Positions 29,298-37,140 of a stretch of 44,464 nucleotides of DNA are shown here, piece by piece. The first letter of the stretch is position 1. The number at the start of each line of letters is the position of its first letter. The notes under the pieces are model-generated. The model ran no database searches and had not been told where the DNA came from. It worked only from the letters and a program-made list of their open reading frames with translations. Made by a program: the position numbers and the translations under genes. The DNA lies in assembly GCA_947628955.1 (NCBI GenBank), contig CANRBX010000019.1:1-44464 (forward strand), in the 5' to 3' direction. Source of the stretch: an uncultured Lachnospiraceae bacterium (GTDB lineage Bacteria > Bacillota > Clostridia > Lachnospirales > Lachnospiraceae).

Positions 29298-30137
29298 ATG
29301 GAGTATGTAATTGTGATGGACAGCTGCGGTGAGCGTACGGAACAGATGAGGCAGGATGAACGGGTCATACCGGCCCCGCTGACGATGCAGCTCGATGACT
29401 ATTCATTTGTGGACGATGATACTTTTGACCAGCAGGATTTTCTGAGGAAGGTGGCGGCCAGCCCGAACTGCCCGAAATCCGCGTGTCCCTCTCCGCAGTT
29501 TTATAAGGAAGCGTTTGAAAGGGCAAAAAAGCGCGCATACGCCGTGACCCTCTCCGCGGAGCTGAGCGGCTCCTACAACAGCGCGGTGCTCGCGAAGGAG
29601 ATGGCGCGCGAGGAGCGCCCGGATATGCAGATCCATGTGTTCAATTCCCGCTCTGCCTCGATCGGTCAGACGCTGATCACCAGAAAAATTCAGGAGTGCG
29701 AAGCCGCCGGGATGGCGTTCGATGAGCTTGTGGAGGCGGTAGAATCCTATATTGACGAACAGAATACGTATTTTGTGCTCGAGAGCCTGGAGGCGCTGCG
29801 CAAGAACGGGCGCCTCAGCAATGTCAAAGCGTTTCTGGCCACCGCGCTTAAGATCAAGCCGGTGATGGCGTCGACCCCGGAGGGATCGATCATCCAGCTC
29901 GACCAGGCCCGCGGGATCAACAGGGCCCTGGTGAAGATGGTGGACTATATCACAGAGCGCGTGGAGAAGCCGGAGGAAAGGTTCCTCGCGATCTCGCACT
30001 GCAACTGTCCCGCCCGCGCTGAGATGGTGCGCGATGCGATCCTTGAGCGCATCCGTGTCAAAGGAGTCATCCTGCTGGACACCGGAGGGATCTCCACGCT
30101 CTATGCGAGCGACGGCGGGATCATCGTCGTAATCTGA
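29298..30137 (+). CDS. DegV family fatty-acid-binding protein
   Basis: A 279-residue DegV/FakB-type protein, which binds a fatty acid and presents it to the FakA kinase for phosphorylation. It shows the start YVIVMDSCGE, the ACPSPQFYKEAFERAKKRAY block, TLSAELSGSYNSAVLAKEMA, FNSRSASIGQT and the C-terminal HCNCPARAEM and GGIST segments. The ATG at 29298 with GGGAGGTTGCC upstream is chosen over an in-frame ATG at 29241. The N-terminal Ser/Thr cluster is DSCGE rather than the usual DSSCDL. Repeat C2 follows and may terminate it. Confidence 0.93.
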   Translation: MEYVIVMDSCGERTEQMRQDERVIPAPLTMQLDDYSFVDDDTFDQQDFLRKVAASPNCPKSACPSPQFYKEAFERAKKRAYAVTLSAELSGSYNSAVLAKEMAREERPDMQIHVFNSRSASIGQTLITRKIQECEAAGMAFDELVEAVESYIDEQNTYFVLESLEALRKNGRLSNVKAFLATALKIKPVMASTPEGSIIQLDQARGINRALVKMVDYITERVEKPEERFLAISHCNCPARAEMVRDAILERIRVKGVILLDTGGISTLYASDGGIIVVI

Positions 30138-30148
30138 GGACGGAGGAC

Positions 30149-30204
30149 TCATTAAGCCACAAAACCACTTTGCACAGGCGCATTGTAGTTTATGGTTTTT
30201 GCCC
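30149..30204 (+). repeat. Repeat element C2, possible degV terminator
   Basis: GCCACAAAACCAC (30156-30168) pairs with GTAGTTTATGGT (30185-30196), followed by TTTTGCCCC. Compared with C1, a T-A pair has become C-G on both arms, so pairing is preserved. The stem and T run just after the degV stop could terminate it. Confidence 0.75.
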
Positions 30205-30240
30205 CGGCATTACGTCATTTTGAAACATGTACGAAAAAAC

Positions 30241-30268
30241 TTGAATTTCCGCCGGAATCGTGTATACT
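30241..30268 (+). promoter_or_regulatory. Promoter of the small membrane protein gene
   Basis: TTGAAT (30241-30246), 16 bases, TATACT (30263-30268), about 45 bases before the ATG at 30313. Confidence 0.7.
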
Positions 30269-30312
30269 GTTGTTAATGATATTTTTTAGATACAGCAGAA
30301 GGAGAGATACAC

Positions 30313-30567
30313 ATGAGTCAGGCAAAGGTTGACCGCTATAAGGAAGAAAAGCGCAATCGTGCGAAGATCATCAGGAAGCAGAAGAGGGAATGGATGGCTG
30401 TAAAGGCAGGCATGTCGCTGGTAGCGCTTGTCATGGTAGCCTGGGTGGGCGTATCCGTCTATCAGGCTTTTACCCCGGAGGATCAGGTGACAGAAAAGCC
30501 GACCTATACAGTGAATACTGCGGCGATCGATGATTTTATGTCAGATCTGGATCTGGAAGAAGAGTAA
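30313..30567 (+). CDS. Small single-pass membrane protein
   Basis: An 84-residue protein with a very basic N-terminal helix (VDRYKEEKRNRAKIIRKQKR), one membrane segment (AGMSLVALVMVAWVGVSVYQ) and a short outer tail ending in acidic residues (DDFMSDLDLEEE). The positive-inside rule puts the basic part in the cytosol. Similar small proteins exist in Lachnospiraceae but I know no function. It has its own promoter, an AGAAGGAGAG ribosome site and a terminator. Confidence 0.85.
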   Translation: MSQAKVDRYKEEKRNRAKIIRKQKREWMAVKAGMSLVALVMVAWVGVSVYQAFTPEDQVTEKPTYTVNTAAIDDFMSDLDLEEE

Positions 30568-30589
30568 GCACGGGGGATGAGGCTGCAGC

Positions 30590-30624
30590 AGAATCGGGTT
30601 TTCGGTTTTGTCGCAGCCTTTTCT
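30590..30624 (+). terminator. Intrinsic terminator
   Basis: AGGCTGC (30590-30596) pairs with GCAGCCT (30613-30619), followed by TTTCT. It ends the small membrane protein gene. Confidence 0.75.
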
Positions 30625-30772
30625 GTGCGGCGGCATGGGAAAAACGGGCTTTCCGGTATTTTTTACGGAAGCGGGGGCGCGCAGGGCACACTATCCTGCA
30701 GCGGAGCCGGCCCGCCGCATGGGGATAAAAGAAGTCTCAGAAAAATATGACAGACGAAAGGTGGTGGTTTTT

Positions 30773-30985
30773 ATGAAGCGAAGTACGAAAATGACTCTCG
30801 ACAGCTCGGAAGTTCCTGAACCTGGACCCATCATAAAAACTGCATACAAGGAGGTTTGCCATGTTAGACATCGAGACTTTGCGGGACTGCCTCGAGCAGA
30901 AGCAGTACGCAAAAATACGCAGCGAGGTCATGGACATGAACGAGGCGGATATTGCCGCGCTTCTGGAGGAACTGGAGGATTCTGA
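30773..30985 (+). CDS. Candidate regulatory leader ORF upstream of mgtE
   Basis: A 70-codon frame starting MKRSTKMTLDSSEVPEPGPI, with an AAAGGTGGTGG ribosome site just upstream. It runs across the mgtE ribosome site and ends 125 bases inside mgtE in another frame. The VPEPGP stretch, alternating Glu and Pro early in the peptide, is like the destabilising part of the enterobacterial MgtL leader, which senses low magnesium. A regulatory role is inferred. It is not expected to make a stable protein beyond the early codons. Confidence 0.4.
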   Translation: MKRSTKMTLDSSEVPEPGPIIKTAYKEVCHVRHRDFAGLPRAEAVRKNTQRGHGHERGGYCRASGGTGGF

Positions 30986-32207
30986 ACACGACCAGCTGAA
31001 GGTTTTCCGCATCCTGCCGAAGTCGATCGCGGCGGATGTTTTTTCTTATCTGCCGATCGAGGTAGAGCGCAAGATCATCACGTCCCTGACCGAGCGCGAG
31101 GCGGCCAACATCATCGACAATTTGTTCGCGGACGACGCGTCCGACCTGGTGGAGGAGATGCCGGCGGGGGTGGTGAAGCGGCTGCTGGCGCAGACGACGC
31201 CCGAGACGAGGCGCGATATCAATCACCTGCTCCAGTATCCGGAGGATTCGGCCGGCAGCGTCATGACGGTCGAGTATGTGGACCTGAAGGAAGAGTACAC
31301 GGTCGAACAGGCCATTGAGCGGATCCGCAGGACCGGGCTTGACAAAGAGACGATCAATACGTGCTATGTGATCAACCAGTACCGCGAGATCCGCGGTACG
31401 ATTTCTCTGAGGATGCTGCTGTTAAGCGCCCCCTCGGAACGGATCGGAGATCTGATGGAGGAAAATGTCATCACGATCAGCACGATCATGGACCAGGAGG
31501 AAGTGGCGAGGCAGTTCCAGAAATACGATTTTGACGCGATGCCGGTGGTGGACAGCGAAAACCGCCTGGTCGGCATCATCACGGTCGACGACGTCATGGA
31601 TATCATCGAGCAGGAGGCGACAGAGGATATCGAGATGATGGCGGCCATCACGCCGACCGACAAGCCCTATATGAAAACGTCCGTGCTGGAGACGTATCAG
31701 AAGCGCATTCCGTGGCTTCTGTTCCTGATGATTTCCGCGACGTTCACCGGAAAGATCATCCAGGGCTATCAGAATGCGCTCGCCGCGTATTCGGTGCTCA
31801 CGATGTACATCCCGATGTTCATGGACACGGGAGGAAATGCCGGCGGACAGGCGTCCGTCACGATCATCCGAAGCATATCCCTGGGGGAGATCGAGTTCAG
31901 GGACGCGTTTTCGGTCATCTGGAAGGAGATCCGCGTGGCCGTGCTGTGCGGCATCACCCTGGCGGCGGTCAATTTTGCGAAGCTGCTCATATTTGACCAT
32001 GTAGGGCAGCAGGTGGCGCTTGTGGTCTGCCTGACGATGGTGGTCACGGTGATCGTGGCAAAGATCGTGGGCTGCGTTCTGCCGATCCTGGCAAAGAGGG
32101 TCGGATTTGACCCGGCAGTGATGGCGAGCCCGTTCATCACGACGATCGTGGACGCGATCTCGCTGATCATCTATTTCCAGATCGCGACGCGGCTGCTGGG
32201 ACTCTGA
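30861..32207 (+). CDS. mgtE: Magnesium transporter MgtE
   Basis: A 448-residue Mg2+ channel-type transporter. Residues 1-130 are the helical N domain (MDMNEADIAALLEELEDSEH, LPKSIAADVFSYLP), about 135-260 the CBS pair (DSAGSVMTVEYVDL, VVDSENRLVGIITVDDVMDI), then the connecting helix and five membrane helices with the pore signature MFMDTGGNAGGQAS and FDPAVMASPFITTIVD. AAGGAGG lies seven bases before the ATG. No M-box-like RNA is seen upstream; instead there is a candidate leader ORF. yfhO follows after 16 bases, so mgtE may head the whole envelope operon. Confidence 0.96.
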   Translation: MLDIETLRDCLEQKQYAKIRSEVMDMNEADIAALLEELEDSEHDQLKVFRILPKSIAADVFSYLPIEVERKIITSLTEREAANIIDNLFADDASDLVEEMPAGVVKRLLAQTTPETRRDINHLLQYPEDSAGSVMTVEYVDLKEEYTVEQAIERIRRTGLDKETINTCYVINQYREIRGTISLRMLLLSAPSERIGDLMEENVITISTIMDQEEVARQFQKYDFDAMPVVDSENRLVGIITVDDVMDIIEQEATEDIEMMAAITPTDKPYMKTSVLETYQKRIPWLLFLMISATFTGKIIQGYQNALAAYSVLTMYIPMFMDTGGNAGGQASVTIIRSISLGEIEFRDAFSVIWKEIRVAVLCGITLAAVNFAKLLIFDHVGQQVALVVCLTMVVTVIVAKIVGCVLPILAKRVGFDPAVMASPFITTIVDAISLIIYFQIATRLLGL

Positions 32208-32223
32208 GGAGGAAATAGGGAGA

Positions 32224-35200
32224 ATGGCAAAAGAAACGGTAGTAAGGCAGAACAGATGCGACGAGGAAATGAACTTTCTGGTGTTTGGCTGCTTTCTTTT
32301 CTATATGGCGCTGTACGTGCTCGCGGACGGGAGCGCGCAGCCGGAGCTGCTGGATAAAATGAGGCAGGTGCTTTACCTTGTATTTGCGCCGTCGTTCCTG
32401 TTCCGCCTTGGCTATTGCTATAATCGGCTGAGACGCATGAACTCCAGGGGCTACCGCAGGAAATGGCTGGCGGGGACGGCCCTGCGCTATTACCTGTATT
32501 TTCTGGCGCTGGCCCTGTTCTGCGAGATGCAGCCGGTCCTTCTGGACCTGGCGTATCCCGGCGGCCGGGAGCTTCTGCTGCCGGCGCTTGCGGACGTGCT
32601 CTCCGTGATGTGCATGCCGGCTGCCTCCGCGGTCTTTCTCACCGCGGCGCTGACGCTGGTTCTCGTGCGGCTTTTCGACGCCGGGCTCGTGCGCCTGCTG
32701 GGCCACAGAAACAGGATGCTTGCGCTGGGGCTGCCTCTGCTGCTGTGCGCGTTTGGGCGGCTGAGAGGGGAGGCTTACCCGATCCTGGCCGCATTTCTGG
32801 GAGCAGAACAGCTGGAGGCGGTTCCGGCCCTGCCGTATTTCGCATTCTTTCTTCTGGGCGCGTGGTTCGAGGAGAAAAAGCCCGGCTTCCAGATCCGCCA
32901 TGCGGCCGCCGCGGTGCTGATCACGGTTGTCTCCGTGCTGCTGTGCCGGACGCCGGCTGCCGCTCTGTGCCGCGTGACGGTTTCCGCGCTTCCGGTGTAT
33001 CTGGTCTATCTGATGTCGGAGGGACTTGCGGAGCTTACGCTGCGTGTGCGCCCGGTGCGAAGCGCCTGCCGCCTGGCGGAGCCGGTATTCTGCATCTGTG
33101 CGCCGCTTCTGATCGGGCTCGGGGCGCTCGGCACGTACGCGGACCTGCATCTGAATGCGCTGTGGACGTGCGCCGTCACCGGGTCCCTGCTCCTGCTGGT
33201 CTATGCGGGTTGGCTGCTTGTCTGGCTGGCGTTCCGGGGCTATGAGGCTGCGGCAGTGCGGCTGCAGGAGAGGACGCGCCGCAAAACGGCGCTGTACTTC
33301 CTCATCTATACGATTGTTTTTGCGTTCCTGCTTTTCCTGGTCTTCTTCGTGTTTATCTGGAAGGGCAAGACGCTTCTGTGGAGGGCGGATACCGTCTCGC
33401 AGTATTACCCGCGGGCCGTGTATTTCGCCAATTATATCCGTGAGCTGGTTCACAATTTCCTGCAGGGAAATTTTGAGCTCCCGATGTATGACTTCCGCTT
33501 CGGCATGGGCAGCGAGGTGGTGTACAGCATGGAACCGCTGTACTTCCTTTTCGCGCTGTTCGGGCCGGAGCATGTGGAGTTCACGCACACCCTGCTGATC
33601 CTGCTGCGCTTTTATCTGGCCGGCATCACGTCGTCGATTTTCTGCCTGTATTTTAAGAAGGATTATTTCACGACGTTTCTGGCAAGCACAGTCTATGTGT
33701 TCTGCGGGTTCTCCCTGTTCGGGGGAGCGCGGCACCCGATGTTCATGGTGCAGATGATCCTGTTCCCGCTTTTGATCCTTGCGATCGAGGAGATCCTGCG
33801 CGGCAGGCGGTGGTATCTGTGCGCGATCCTGGTGGCGGTCTCCCTGTTCAGCAACTATTATTTTCTGTATATGAGCACGTTCGGGGCGGGCGTCTACTTT
33901 GTGGTGCGCTACTTCTGCGGCCCCTGGAAGAAATCCGCGAAGGGCTTTATCGGCAAAGGCCTTGTGATCAGCGGGAGCTATCTGCTCGGGGCGGCGATGT
34001 CCTGCATCATTCTGGTGTCAAATTTCGGGCTGTACGTCGGCTCAGGCAGGAGCGGCGGCGCGGTCATCAAGACGCCCTCGCTGTTTTTCCACGCGAAGGA
34101 CTGGATCCTGCGCTGTTTTCTGAGCTTCCCGACCACGGCGAACGCTCCGGGCGACTGGATGCGGCTCGGATTCCTGCCGATCGCTTTTTTTGCGGTAGTG
34201 TTCCTGTTCCTGAGGGAGGGACGCAGGGAGCTCAAGGCGCTGTCCGCCGTCTCGGCCGTCTGCATGATCCTGCCGCTTTCCGGCTTTGTGCTGGGCGGCT
34301 TCAGCGCGGTCACGTATCGCTGGTGCTATATGCTTGCGCTCCTTACCGCTTATATCGTGGCGGACTGTCTGCCGGATATGTGCCGCATGAACAGAAGGGA
34401 AATGAAGATCTGTGTCGGAGCGGCCCTGGTATACGGATTTTTTGCCTGCTTTGGAAATTACATGGAGAACGGCTACACAAAGCTGGCCTTTGTCTGTCTG
34501 TGCGCCACGTTTGCCGTTCTGGCCGCAGTGCAGGAGGACGTCGGAAGGCTTTCGCGCTATGCAAAGCAGTGCCTGATGGTCCTGCTGACTTTTGCCATGG
34601 TGTTCCAGGCCGGGTTTACACTGTACGCGGGCGGCGATGTCGTCAGCGAATACACGGCGCCCGGGGAGGCGTGGGAAAAGGCGTCTGACACGCCGCTCGT
34701 GGCGGTGGAGGAGACCGGGGATGAAAGCTTTTACCGTGTCGCCTCGCCGTGGCTCGACTATTCTACGATCTCATCCTCCATCATGTTCGATTACAATGGG
34801 ATTTCCATGTTCAACAGCACCCTGAACGGGAGCATTGTGGAATACCTCGAGCAGATGGGGGCGACGAGCTACAGCGTGACCCAGTTCATGGGCCTGAACA
34901 ACCGGGCGTTCATGAGCGCGCTGGCCGCGGTAAAATATTATGCGTATTATGCGGACAACGACCGCCCTCTGCCGTACGGCTATGAGGAAGCGCTGCGCAC
35001 AAAGGCAAACGGAAAAGAGACGATCGTCAGCGAGAACCGCTTTGCGCTCCCGCTGGGCTACACCTACGCGGCAGACGATGCCATCAGCAGGGAGGAGCTG
35101 GAGCAGTACGATGTGCTGGAGCGCCAGGAAGTGCTGATGCAGAAGGTGATGCTCGCAGATGACGAGGAAGTGCAGCGGCTCCGGGACGTACACGGCAGGG

Positions 35201-36006
35201 AAAAGACGGAGGACGCCCTCCTGACCCTTCAGCCGGTGGAGATCGAGTCTGTAAAGGAGCGGGGGATCCGCCTTCTGGAGACGGGAATGGAGACGGATCC
35301 GGAGAATGCCTGGATAACGGAGAGCGGAAAACAGGAATACAGGATGAGGGTCAGTTTCCGGGGACTGCCCGGGTCAGAGACTTATGTGGTGCTGAAGAAC
35401 GCATTTATCGAGGGCGATATGTCCGAGGAAGCGATCAATGTCACGTTTGAAGTGGGAGATTCGAGCTACGAGTACAAATTCCGGCCGGATGACGACCGCT
35501 ACGGGACGCAGCAGCAGGATTATGTCTTCAACCTCGGGTATTATGAGGACGCGCTGACTTCGTTTGCGGTGGAGATGAACCGGGAGGGAACGATCCACTT
35601 CGACAGCTTTGAGCTGTACTGCCAGCCGATGGAGAACCTGGAGGCGTATACGGACGAGCTGACGAAGGACGTCCTGGAGCATGTGGAGCTTGGGACGAAC
35701 ACCGTGTCCGGGGATATCTCGCTCGACGAGGACCGGCTGCTGGTGCTCAGCATTCCATATCAGAACGGCTGGACCGCGTATGTGGACGGAGAGCCGGTAA
35801 AGCTTCAGCGCGCGAACTATATGTATATGGCGCTCCCGCTCACGGCAGGGAATCACACGGTCAGGCTGACGTTCGCGATACCGGGAGTGAAATATGCACT
35901 TGTCATCATGCCGGGTGCAGTGGTATTATTATGTATATTGTGCCTGATCACATGGCTGGTCAGGAGACGGCGCCTACACAGAAGAACTTCGGGAGAAAAG
36001 CATTGA
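32224..36006 (+). CDS. YfhO-family membrane protein with an extra N-terminal membrane module
   Basis: A 1260-residue multi-spanning protein. From about residue 350 it follows YfhO (LWRADTVSQYYPRAVYFANY, MGSEVVYSMEPLYFLFALFG, the FLLFSNYYFLYM-like region, then a large outer domain and a last helix near 1230 with an RRRRLHRR end). YfhO proteins work with CsbB-type glycosyltransferases to add sugars to lipoteichoic or wall polymers. Residues 1-340 add about ten membrane segments (FLVFGCFLFYMALYVLAD to SLLLLVYAGWLLVWLAF) not found in ordinary YfhO of about 860-900 residues; they vaguely resemble an acyltransferase-3 fold. The next gene overlaps its stop. Confidence 0.88.
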   Translation: MAKETVVRQNRCDEEMNFLVFGCFLFYMALYVLADGSAQPELLDKMRQVLYLVFAPSFLFRLGYCYNRLRRMNSRGYRRKWLAGTALRYYLYFLALALFCEMQPVLLDLAYPGGRELLLPALADVLSVMCMPAASAVFLTAALTLVLVRLFDAGLVRLLGHRNRMLALGLPLLLCAFGRLRGEAYPILAAFLGAEQLEAVPALPYFAFFLLGAWFEEKKPGFQIRHAAAAVLITVVSVLLCRTPAAALCRVTVSALPVYLVYLMSEGLAELTLRVRPVRSACRLAEPVFCICAPLLIGLGALGTYADLHLNALWTCAVTGSLLLLVYAGWLLVWLAFRGYEAAAVRLQERTRRKTALYFLIYTIVFAFLLFLVFFVFIWKGKTLLWRADTVSQYYPRAVYFANYIRELVHNFLQGNFELPMYDFRFGMGSEVVYSMEPLYFLFALFGPEHVEFTHTLLILLRFYLAGITSSIFCLYFKKDYFTTFLASTVYVFCGFSLFGGARHPMFMVQMILFPLLILAIEEILRGRRWYLCAILVAVSLFSNYYFLYMSTFGAGVYFVVRYFCGPWKKSAKGFIGKGLVISGSYLLGAAMSCIILVSNFGLYVGSGRSGGAVIKTPSLFFHAKDWILRCFLSFPTTANAPGDWMRLGFLPIAFFAVVFLFLREGRRELKALSAVSAVCMILPLSGFVLGGFSAVTYRWCYMLALLTAYIVADCLPDMCRMNRREMKICVGAALVYGFFACFGNYMENGYTKLAFVCLCATFAVLAAVQEDVGRLSRYAKQCLMVLLTFAMVFQAGFTLYAGGDVVSEYTAPGEAWEKASDTPLVAVEETGDESFYRVASPWLDYSTISSSIMFDYNGISMFNSTLNGSIVEYLEQMGATSYSVTQFMGLNNRAFMSALAAVKYYAYYADNDRPLPYGYEEALRTKANGKETIVSENRFALPLGYTYAADDAISREELEQYDVLERQEVLMQKVMLADDEEVQRLRDVHGREKTEDALLTLQPVEIESVKERGIRLLETGMETDPENAWITESGKQEYRMRVSFRGLPGSETYVVLKNAFIEGDMSEEAINVTFEVGDSSYEYKFRPDDDRYGTQQQDYVFNLGYYEDALTSFAVEMNREGTIHFDSFELYCQPMENLEAYTDELTKDVLEHVELGTNTVSGDISLDEDRLLVLSIPYQNGWTAYVDGEPVKLQRANYMYMALPLTAGNHTVRLTFAIPGVKYALVIMPGAVVLLCILCLITWLVRRRRLHRRTSGEKH

Positions 36007-37055
36007 AATATTCAGTTATCATACCCTGCTACCGCTCGTCGGCCACGATCCGCAAGGTGGTCGAGCTGACCATGCAGGAGCTGGACAGCCTGGGGAAAAC
36101 AGAATACGAATTTGTCCTGGTGGACGACTGCTCCCCGGACGGCGGAGCGACGATGGCGGAGCTTCTCGCCCTGGTGCGGGATTATTCCTGCGTGAAGGCT
36201 GTGGAGCTCGCCAGAAATGCCGGGCAGCACAACGCCGTGCTGGCGGGGCTGAACCATGCGGACGGGGACGCATTTATCGCGATGGACGACGACATGCAGA
36301 CCCACCCTTCGCAGCTTCCCTTCCTGTTTGCGGAGTTTGAGAAGGGATATGATATCGTCTACGGCTATTATCCGCAGAAAAAGCACAGCAGATTCCGGAA
36401 TTTCGGGAGCTACGTCAATTACATGACGCTGCGCATTTTTCTGAAAAAGCCCAGGGATCTGCGCACGTCCAGCTTCTGGATCATACGGAGGTTCGTGCGC
36501 GACTATGCAATCCAGTACAAGAGCACATACACGCATCTGCAGGGGCTTTTCCTGCGCACGACCCGCAACATCAGCTCGGTTCCGATTCAGCATTTCGAGC
36601 GCGAGGTCGGCAAGTCGAACTATACGTTCGGGAAGCTTCTGAAGCTGTGGTCGAATATCATCGGGTTCTCGATCGTACCACTGCAGGCGGCGATCTACAC
36701 GGGATTTTTCTTCGCGCTGATCGGATTTCTGGGAGTGGTTGCGGTGATCATCCGGAAGATCGTCCGCCCGGTGACGTACATAGGCTGGCCGTCCACGATG
36801 GCCGCGATCTGCTTTTTCTCCGGCATGAACCTGCTGTTTATGGGAATGGTCGGGGAGTATGTGGGGCGGATCTTCCAGGGCATGAGCCGGAACCCGCAGT
36901 ATGTAGTCCGCATGGTCCATGTGCACGAGAAAGAGGACACAGCGCAGGAGGGCGGTGCGGGCGCGGAGAAGTCGGACGCAGGCCGGAGCGCGCAGACAGA
37001 CGCGCCGGACGCCCGCGAGGAGGCAGCCTGCGCGGATGAGACGGATCTGGTCTGA
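36003..37055 (+). CDS. GT2 family glycosyltransferase, CsbB/GtrB-like
   Basis: A 350-residue membrane-anchored transferase that most likely loads a sugar onto undecaprenyl phosphate. The GT-A domain has YSVIIPCYRSS, VLVDDCSPDGG and the metal-binding MDDDMQ (D95-D97). Two C-terminal helices follow (AAIYTGFFFALIGFLGVVAV, STMAAICFFSGMNLLFMGMV) with GEYVGRIFQ. The last 45 residues are a charged, probably disordered tail. The TTG at 36003 overlaps the YfhO stop (TTGA) and has GGGAG upstream. Together with YfhO it forms the two-step glycosylation system known from CsbB/YfhO. No separate GtcA-type flippase gene is present here. Confidence 0.9.
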   Translation: MKYSVIIPCYRSSATIRKVVELTMQELDSLGKTEYEFVLVDDCSPDGGATMAELLALVRDYSCVKAVELARNAGQHNAVLAGLNHADGDAFIAMDDDMQTHPSQLPFLFAEFEKGYDIVYGYYPQKKHSRFRNFGSYVNYMTLRIFLKKPRDLRTSSFWIIRRFVRDYAIQYKSTYTHLQGLFLRTTRNISSVPIQHFEREVGKSNYTFGKLLKLWSNIIGFSIVPLQAAIYTGFFFALIGFLGVVAVIIRKIVRPVTYIGWPSTMAAICFFSGMNLLFMGMVGEYVGRIFQGMSRNPQYVVRMVHVHEKEDTAQEGGAGAEKSDAGRSAQTDAPDAREEAACADETDLV

Positions 37056-37069
37056 AGGAGATTGGAGGG

Positions 37070-37092
37070 TATCATGTCCGGAGGACATGATA
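37070..37092. repeat. Perfect hairpin before the ATP-grasp gene
   Basis: TATCATGTCC (37070-37079), GGA, GGACATGATA (37083-37092). No T run follows. It lies in the 85-base gap and holds the start of a 7-codon frame (MSGGHDK). Confidence 0.75.
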
Positions 37093-37140
37093 AATAAGAA
37101 TGAACTGCACTGCAGGGCATAAGATGAAGAGGAAACGGGT

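Noticed and set aside
30624-30772. M-box or other Mg2+ riboswitch before mgtE
   Set aside because: I could not find the conserved M-box segments; only weak hairpins are present, and a leader ORF explains the region better.
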